A stretch of 49,155 nucleotides of DNA from Methanocellales archaeon (lineage in GTDB: Archaea; Halobacteriota; UBA148): NCBI GenBank assembly GCA_030019435.1, contig JASEEV010000002.1, forward strand, positions 61,147-110,301, in the 5' to 3' direction. Below, in pieces: positions 46,161-49,155 of this stretch; position 1 is the stretch's first letter; each line of letters opens with the position of its first letter. The position numbers and the translations under genes were made by a program. Under the pieces are notes generated by a model. It saw only the letters and a list, made by a program, of their open reading frames with translations. It searched no databases and was not told the DNA's origin.

Positions 46161-46308
46161 CAAATCACCAAAGTGTGATATATGTTACAAAGCATATAAG
46201 CTTTACGCTGATAAAAGATTCAGCTACATCACCGCACTGAAGTGGAGCATCCGTTTGGTGTGTGTGCTCTCCTTGTTAGTGGCGGGCATTTTGGCAATGT
46301 ATATCTAA
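46153..46308 (+). other. 51-codon open frame ending in a membrane helix, doubtful
   Basis: Starting at ATG 46153, a frame of 51 codons begins MSIKSPKCDICYKAYKL and ends with a hydrophobic stretch (RLVCVLSLLVAGILAMYI). It lies across the start of the antitoxin gene on the opposite strand, which argues against it. Its hydrophobic end is nearly the same as the ending of a small frame at 46994-47077. Its middle contains a copy of the 44324-44339 sequence. It is most likely remnant sequence. Confidence 0.25.
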
Positions 46309-46367
46309 GAAATAGATGAAAAAGTTAAGTTCCTAACATGGTGGGAGATTTGACTTCAGAAACTTTA

Positions 46368-46391
46368 AGTATTATTAATACTATTAGTATT
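46368..46391. promoter_or_regulatory. Triple alternating half-site operator before the DUF4258 gene
   Basis: AGTATT, AATACT and AGTATT occur in turn at 46368-46373, 46377-46382 and 46386-46391, each separated by ATT, so every adjacent pair forms a perfect dyad with a 9-base period. The start codon GTG 46394 lies two bases after it, so any bound protein would block initiation. The half-site ATACT/AGTAT also occurs before the ATPase gene at 47.8 kb. Confidence 0.55.
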
Positions 46392-46393
46392 AC

Positions 46394-46597
46394 GTGTTAA
46401 AAATCAGGTATGGTAAGCACGCCAGATTTAGAATGGTTGAACGTGGCATATCAGATAAGGAAATAAGAACTGCCATAATCAAAGGTACAAAACGCATTCA
46501 AAATGGCAAGATCGTTTCGTCATACTTGTACTTCGAAGTCGTCTACAAGAAAATTAAGGATGAGATTTACGTGATCACGGTAAAACCGAGGTGGTGA
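46394..46597 (+). CDS. DUF4258-type toxin-like protein
   Basis: The 67-aa protein (MLKIRYGKHARFRMVERGIS, then EIYVITVKPRW) has the short RelE/MqsR-like DUF4258 plan. It starts at GTG 46394 with no ribosome-binding site, so a leaderless transcript is likely. The gene downstream encodes a zinc-finger antitoxin that begins at 46600, three bases after this stop. Such pairs are ribonuclease toxin-antitoxin modules. Confidence 0.72.
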   Translation: MLKIRYGKHARFRMVERGISDKEIRTAIIKGTKRIQNGKIVSSYLYFEVVYKKIKDEIYVITVKPRW

Positions 46598-46599
46598 GC

Positions 46600-46932
46600 A
46601 TGAAAAAATGTCCAGTCTGTGAAAAGGGAAATCTGAAAGAAGGAAAGGTTGAGGAGGAGATGTTTGGAACGTCTCTTGGTAGATACAGAGCAGAGATATG
46701 CGATAGGTGTGGGGAGTCTTTTGTCGATGAAGAGACCATGAGGGCTATAGAACAAAAGGCAAGGCAGCTAGGCATATGGGGTCTTGCCAAGAAAATAAAA
46801 ATCGTGCGTTCAGGAAACTCATTGGCTATCAGGATTCCCGCAGACATTGCCAGATTCTTGAAGCTAGAGGAAGGCAAAGAGATGTTTTTACATCCAGAAG
46901 GAACCACAAAACTCGCGATCGAGATAATTTGA
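46600..46932 (+). CDS. YgiT-type zinc finger fused to AbrB domain (antitoxin)
   Basis: The 110-aa protein has CPVCEKGNL and ICDRCGESFVDEETM, a YgiT/MqsA-type zinc finger at residues 4-50. An AbrB hairpin follows (KKIKIVRSGNSLAIRIPADIARFLKL, about 66-91). ATG 46600 has GAGGTG at 46589-46594. MqsA-type antitoxins normally carry an HTH domain; here AbrB takes that place. It is the likely repressor that binds the 46368-46391 half-sites. Confidence 0.78.
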   Translation: MKKCPVCEKGNLKEGKVEEEMFGTSLGRYRAEICDRCGESFVDEETMRAIEQKARQLGIWGLAKKIKIVRSGNSLAIRIPADIARFLKLEEGKEMFLHPEGTTKLAIEII

Positions 46933-46993
46933 GAACTGGGCGTCTCTCTGGAAAAACCCATCATAAAATGCTAACTCAGACGTAAAAGAGCTG

Positions 46994-47077
46994 GTGCTTC
47001 CGTTGTTTGTGATAGGATTCTCCTTACTAGTAGCGGGCAATTTGGCAATGTATATTAAGAGGGTTGAGGGTGAATAG
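46994..47077 (+). other. Possible 27-codon transmembrane peptide before the second TBP
   Basis: From GTG 46994 the frame reads VLPLFVIGFSLLVAGNLAMYI, then KRVEGE, and its stop abuts the next ATG at 47078. The last part shares SLLVAGxLAMYI with the end of the 46153-46308 frame, and the DNA is similar too. It may be a real coupled leader peptide or remnant repeat sequence. No strong ribosome-binding site is seen. Confidence 0.3.
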
Positions 47078-47668
47078 ATGAATGTTGGTATGCAAGACTC
47101 CGAATTATCATCAAATACCATCGACAAAGACTTTAAAGCAGATATTGTGAATGTAGTTGCAACCTTCTCACTAGATACAACTTTGGATCTTGAAGAAGTT
47201 CATAGGCAATTTGAAAATGAATCTTCGTTTGACGAGGCAATTTTTAACTATGGAGTTGTCATCTTACAGGTGAAAAAGCCCAAGATGTCGTTTTTGATAT
47301 ATCGTACTGGGAATATCGTTTGTGTTGGTGCAAAAAGTGTAGAGGATGCAAAACAAAGTGGCGAGTATTTAATCAATCGTTTTAGAGATGTGGGCATCAA
47401 TGCCCAGCTTTCGAGAGAGGTAGAAATTAGTAATATTGTTGTAGCAGCAGATTTAGGGTCAGAATTAAATTTAGATGCGATTGCAACTAATTCTGGTTTA
47501 GAAAATGTGGAGTACGAGCCAGAGCAATTTCCAGGATTAATTTATCGCCTAAATGAGGACAACATCAAGTGCACTATCCTGCTATTTCACTCTGGGAAAA
47601 TGATAATTGCTGGTCTTAAAGATGTAAATAAAATACATAAAGTGATGGAGAGGCTAATTTCAGATTAA
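47078..47668 (+). CDS. Second, divergent TATA-box-binding protein
   Basis: The 196-aa protein has the TBP fold with two repeats: MSFLIYRTGNIVCVGAKSVEDA in the first and [15 protein letters not shown] and TILLFHSGKMIIAG in the second. In the first repeat the [11 protein letters not shown]-like segment is replaced by FDEAIFNYGVVILQV, so DNA contacts in that half probably differ. A 20-residue N-terminal extension precedes the fold. GAGGGTGA is just before ATG 47078. It probably serves a subset of promoters, or the adjacent ATPase operon only. The main TBP is at 5.2 kb. Confidence 0.88.
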   Translation: MNVGMQDSELSSNTIDKDFKADIVNVVATFSLDTTLDLEEVHRQFENESSFDEAIFNYGVVILQVKKPKMSFLIYRTGNIVCVGAKSVEDAKQSGEYLINRFRDVGINAQLSREVEISNIVVAADLGSELNLDAIATNSGLENVEYEPEQFPGLIYRLNEDNIKCTILLFHSGKMIIAGLKDVNKIHKVMERLISD

Positions 47669-47708
47669 GAAATCGTTTGAATGTGTATTATATTGTGGCA
47701 TTTATCAA

Positions 47709-47735
47709 ACATTTTGGCAATGTATATTTAAGAGA
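47709..47735. repeat. Third copy of the short LAMYI-type repeat
   Basis: ATTTTGGCAATGTATATTTAAG at 47711-47732 repeats the core seen at 46289-46308 and 47040-47058 (TTTGGCAATGTATAT). In this copy only the last few codons of the peptide (NILAMYI) remain before the stop. The three copies lie within 1.5 kb, beside the toxin genes and the second TBP. Confidence 0.4.
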
Positions 47736-47790
47736 CATGAAGCAACTTCAATCTGAAAAATCGATATAAAACCTTTGTGATAGGAGGAAA

Positions 47791-47828
47791 ATATTAAATA
47801 CTCTAAAGTATGATACTCTAAAGTATGA
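47791..47828 (+). promoter_or_regulatory. Promoter with tandem 15-bp repeat overlapping the ATPase start
   Basis: TACTCTAAAGTATGA occurs twice back to back, at 47799-47813 and 47814-47828. Each contains the dyad ATACT-CTAA-AGTAT, and the second includes the ATG at 47825. ATATTAAATA just upstream (47791-47800) is a likely TATA box, with GGAAA before it as BRE. The distance of about 28 bases to the ATG suggests a leaderless message. Repression by a dyad-binding protein is inference. Confidence 0.55.
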
Positions 47829-49155
47829 ATAAAAAATTCGTGGATAGAGAAAGCGAATTGAGAACCTTAGACGACGTGTTCACCTCTGAGAATGCAGAAC
47901 TCATCATCATCTATGGGAGAAGAAGGGTTGGGAAGACAGAGTTGATAAAGAAATTTTTTGAAAATAAACGGCACCTGTATTTCTTAGCGGATTTGCAAAA
48001 AGAGGAGCAGTTGCTCAAGATGTTTTCAGAAATTGCCAGGTTAGCTGTGAAGAAGGAATACCTCAGGTTTGAGGATTGGGATGGTTTGTTCAGTTTTTTG
48101 ACCGACGTTGCAAAAAAGGAGAGGGTCGTTGTTGCCTTTGATGAAGTCGGTTATGTAAACGAAGCAAATCCAGCGTTTTACTCCATCCTGCAGAGGTTTT
48201 GGGATGAACACTTGCAACATGCAAAGATTTTCTTGATACTGTGTGGGTCGAGCGTTTCGATGATGGAAAGGGACGTTCTGGGCTACAGAAGTCCCTTGTA
48301 TGGTAGAAGGACTGGGCAAATTGAGCTAAAACCTTTGACATATAAAGATTCCAGACGATTTTTCCCTGGGTTAGGTGAGGAGGAGATGATTGAATTTTAC
48401 TCCGTCTTGGGCGGTGTACCAGCATATCTCAAGCAATTTGATGAGGATAAAGACGTTTTTGAGAACATAGAAGAGGAGATACTTGATCCAGATAAATTTC
48501 TTTACAGGGAGCCGAGATTCATCCTTTTAGAGGAGCTTAGAGATCCCACCACATATCTCTCGATCTTGACTGCCATATCGCAGGGAGCATGCAAGTTCAA
48601 TGAGATATCTCAGAGCAGTTATGTTGAGCCCACCAAGCTATCAAAATATCTTTCGGTTTTGTTGGACCTGCGGCTGATAAACAAGATAAGGCCGGTTACT
48701 GAGAGGAAGGAGTTCAGGAGAAACACCTTATACAGCATCGGTGATAATCTGTTTGATTTCTGGTTTAGGTTCGTTCACCCGCATCACCCTCTGATCGAGG
48801 GTGGTGAGATCGGGGTGGTGATGGACCTCATCAGATCTGATTTTGATCGGTTTGTTTCCTTTGCCTTTGAGGATGTTTGCAGGCAAACGCTCTGGGAGTT
48901 GAACACAGAGAGGAGGTTGCCCTTCACTTTTATGAAGATCGGTAAATGGTGGCATAAGGAGGATGAAATAGACATCGTAGCCCTAAATGACAAAACGAGA
49001 GAAATTTTGTTTGTAGAGTGCAAGTGGCAGGACAAGAAAGTCGGAAAAGACGTTGCAGAAGACCTGCTCAGAAAGAAGACGCTCGTGGAATGGAACAAAG
49101 ATAGAAGAAAGGAACACTGCGCCATATTCTCCAAGTCCGGCTTCCAGAAGTCCTG
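47825..49155 (+). CDS. Archaeal ATPase with DUF234 nuclease-like C-terminus (partial)
   Basis: The frame runs from ATG 47825 to the right edge with no stop, so at least 443 codons are present. The N-terminal part is an ATPase of the archaeal STAND-like family: FVDRESELRTLDDVF, Walker A YGRRRVGKTEL, Walker B VVVAFDEVGYV, and LCGSSVSMMERD. A winged-helix region follows (GACKFNEISQSSYVEPTKLSKYLSVL). The C-terminal part has a PD-(D/E)XK-like core, EIDIVALND followed by ILFVECKWQDK. Members often occur on mobile DNA and their role is uncertain. Confidence 0.88.
   Translation, partial: MNKKFVDRESELRTLDDVFTSENAELIIIYGRRRVGKTELIKKFFENKRHLYFLADLQKEEQLLKMFSEIARLAVKKEYLRFEDWDGLFSFLTDVAKKERVVVAFDEVGYVNEANPAFYSILQRFWDEHLQHAKIFLILCGSSVSMMERDVLGYRSPLYGRRTGQIELKPLTYKDSRRFFPGLGEEEMIEFYSVLGGVPAYLKQFDEDKDVFENIEEEILDPDKFLYREPRFILLEELRDPTTYLSILTAISQGACKFNEISQSSYVEPTKLSKYLSVLLDLRLINKIRPVTERKEFRRNTLYSIGDNLFDFWFRFVHPHHPLIEGGEIGVVMDLIRSDFDRFVSFAFEDVCRQTLWELNTERRLPFTFMKIGKWWHKEDEIDIVALNDKTREILFVECKWQDKKVGKDVAEDLLRKKTLVEWNKDRRKEHCAIFSKSGFQKS

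Noticed and set aside
1-49155. CRISPR array linked to the Cas4-like gene
   Set aside because: I saw no run of direct repeats with regular unique spacers. The 14.9-15.2 kb array is made of different inverted repeats, not direct repeats.

Overview
The window is ordinary chromosomal DNA of a euryarchaeon, with a small accessory region at its right end. The archaeal assignment rests on MCM, TBP, PCNA, both primase subunits, a GINS subunit, aIF2-alpha, Nop10, S27e, L44e, TFS, NMD3, EndoQ, a geranylgeranyl reductase and archaetidylserine lipid genes. The PGF-CTERM protein with archaeosortase A, CbiM-type cobalt uptake, CobN with a fused ChlI/ChlD protein, NikR and MptD point to the methanogen/Archaeoglobus/haloarchaeal side, perhaps a methanogen or alkane-oxidising relative. 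No mcr or other diagnostic energy gene is present, so the lineage stays open.

Layout. 1-1.8 kb: end of an FtsX-type permease, a prenyl synthase and two small genes. 1.8-5.8 kb (minus): NMD3, DUF424, MCM and TBP. 5.8-8.3 kb: two PD-(D/E)XK-like genes in divergent orientation, then thiC. 8.5-10 kb: a patch of small genes, including an unlisted 57-aa four-cysteine protein, a frameshifted small membrane gene, a roadblock protein and a membrane protein that seems to start at CTG. 10-17 kb (minus): tatA, rnhB, a trkA-trkH-trkA block, geranylgeranyl reductase with its ferredoxin, and ATP-type PEPCK. A striking array of about ten short hairpins lies between the reductase and the ferredoxin. 17-22 kb (minus): EndoQ, PAC2, nop10, aIF2-alpha, S27e, L44e, GINS and priS. 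22-25 kb (minus): cobalt transporter cbiM-cbiN-(29-aa ORF)-cbiQ-cbiO.

25-35 kb (plus): a corrinoid/metal block made of a PGF-CTERM surface protein, a BtuF-like binding protein, BtuC- and BtuD-like subunits, CobN and ChlI/ChlD, followed by nikR. It is divergent from the cobalt operon across a regulatory region with repeated GTGTTA motifs. Together these two operons and NikR make a cobalt/nickel/corrinoid region. 35.4-36.2 kb: an RHH/PIN toxin-antitoxin pair. 36-38.8 kb (minus): priL, PCNA, TFS and a Nudix hydrolase. 38.8-41.1 kb (plus): artA, pssD, pssA and mptD, so the sortase that should process the 25-kb surface protein is in the same window beside the lipid genes. 41-43 kb (minus): a TIGR00300/ornithine cyclodeaminase-like gene and argB.

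43.2-49.2 kb is accessory. It holds two PIN/AbrB pairs, one PIN/RHH pair and a DUF4258 toxin with a YgiT-AbrB fusion antitoxin. It also has short dispersed repeats, a second divergent TBP, and a DUF234-type ATPase that runs off the window. ATACT/AGTAT dyads overlap or abut the start codons of both the DUF4258 gene and the ATPase. I found no rRNA, tRNA, CRISPR array or intact insertion sequence.
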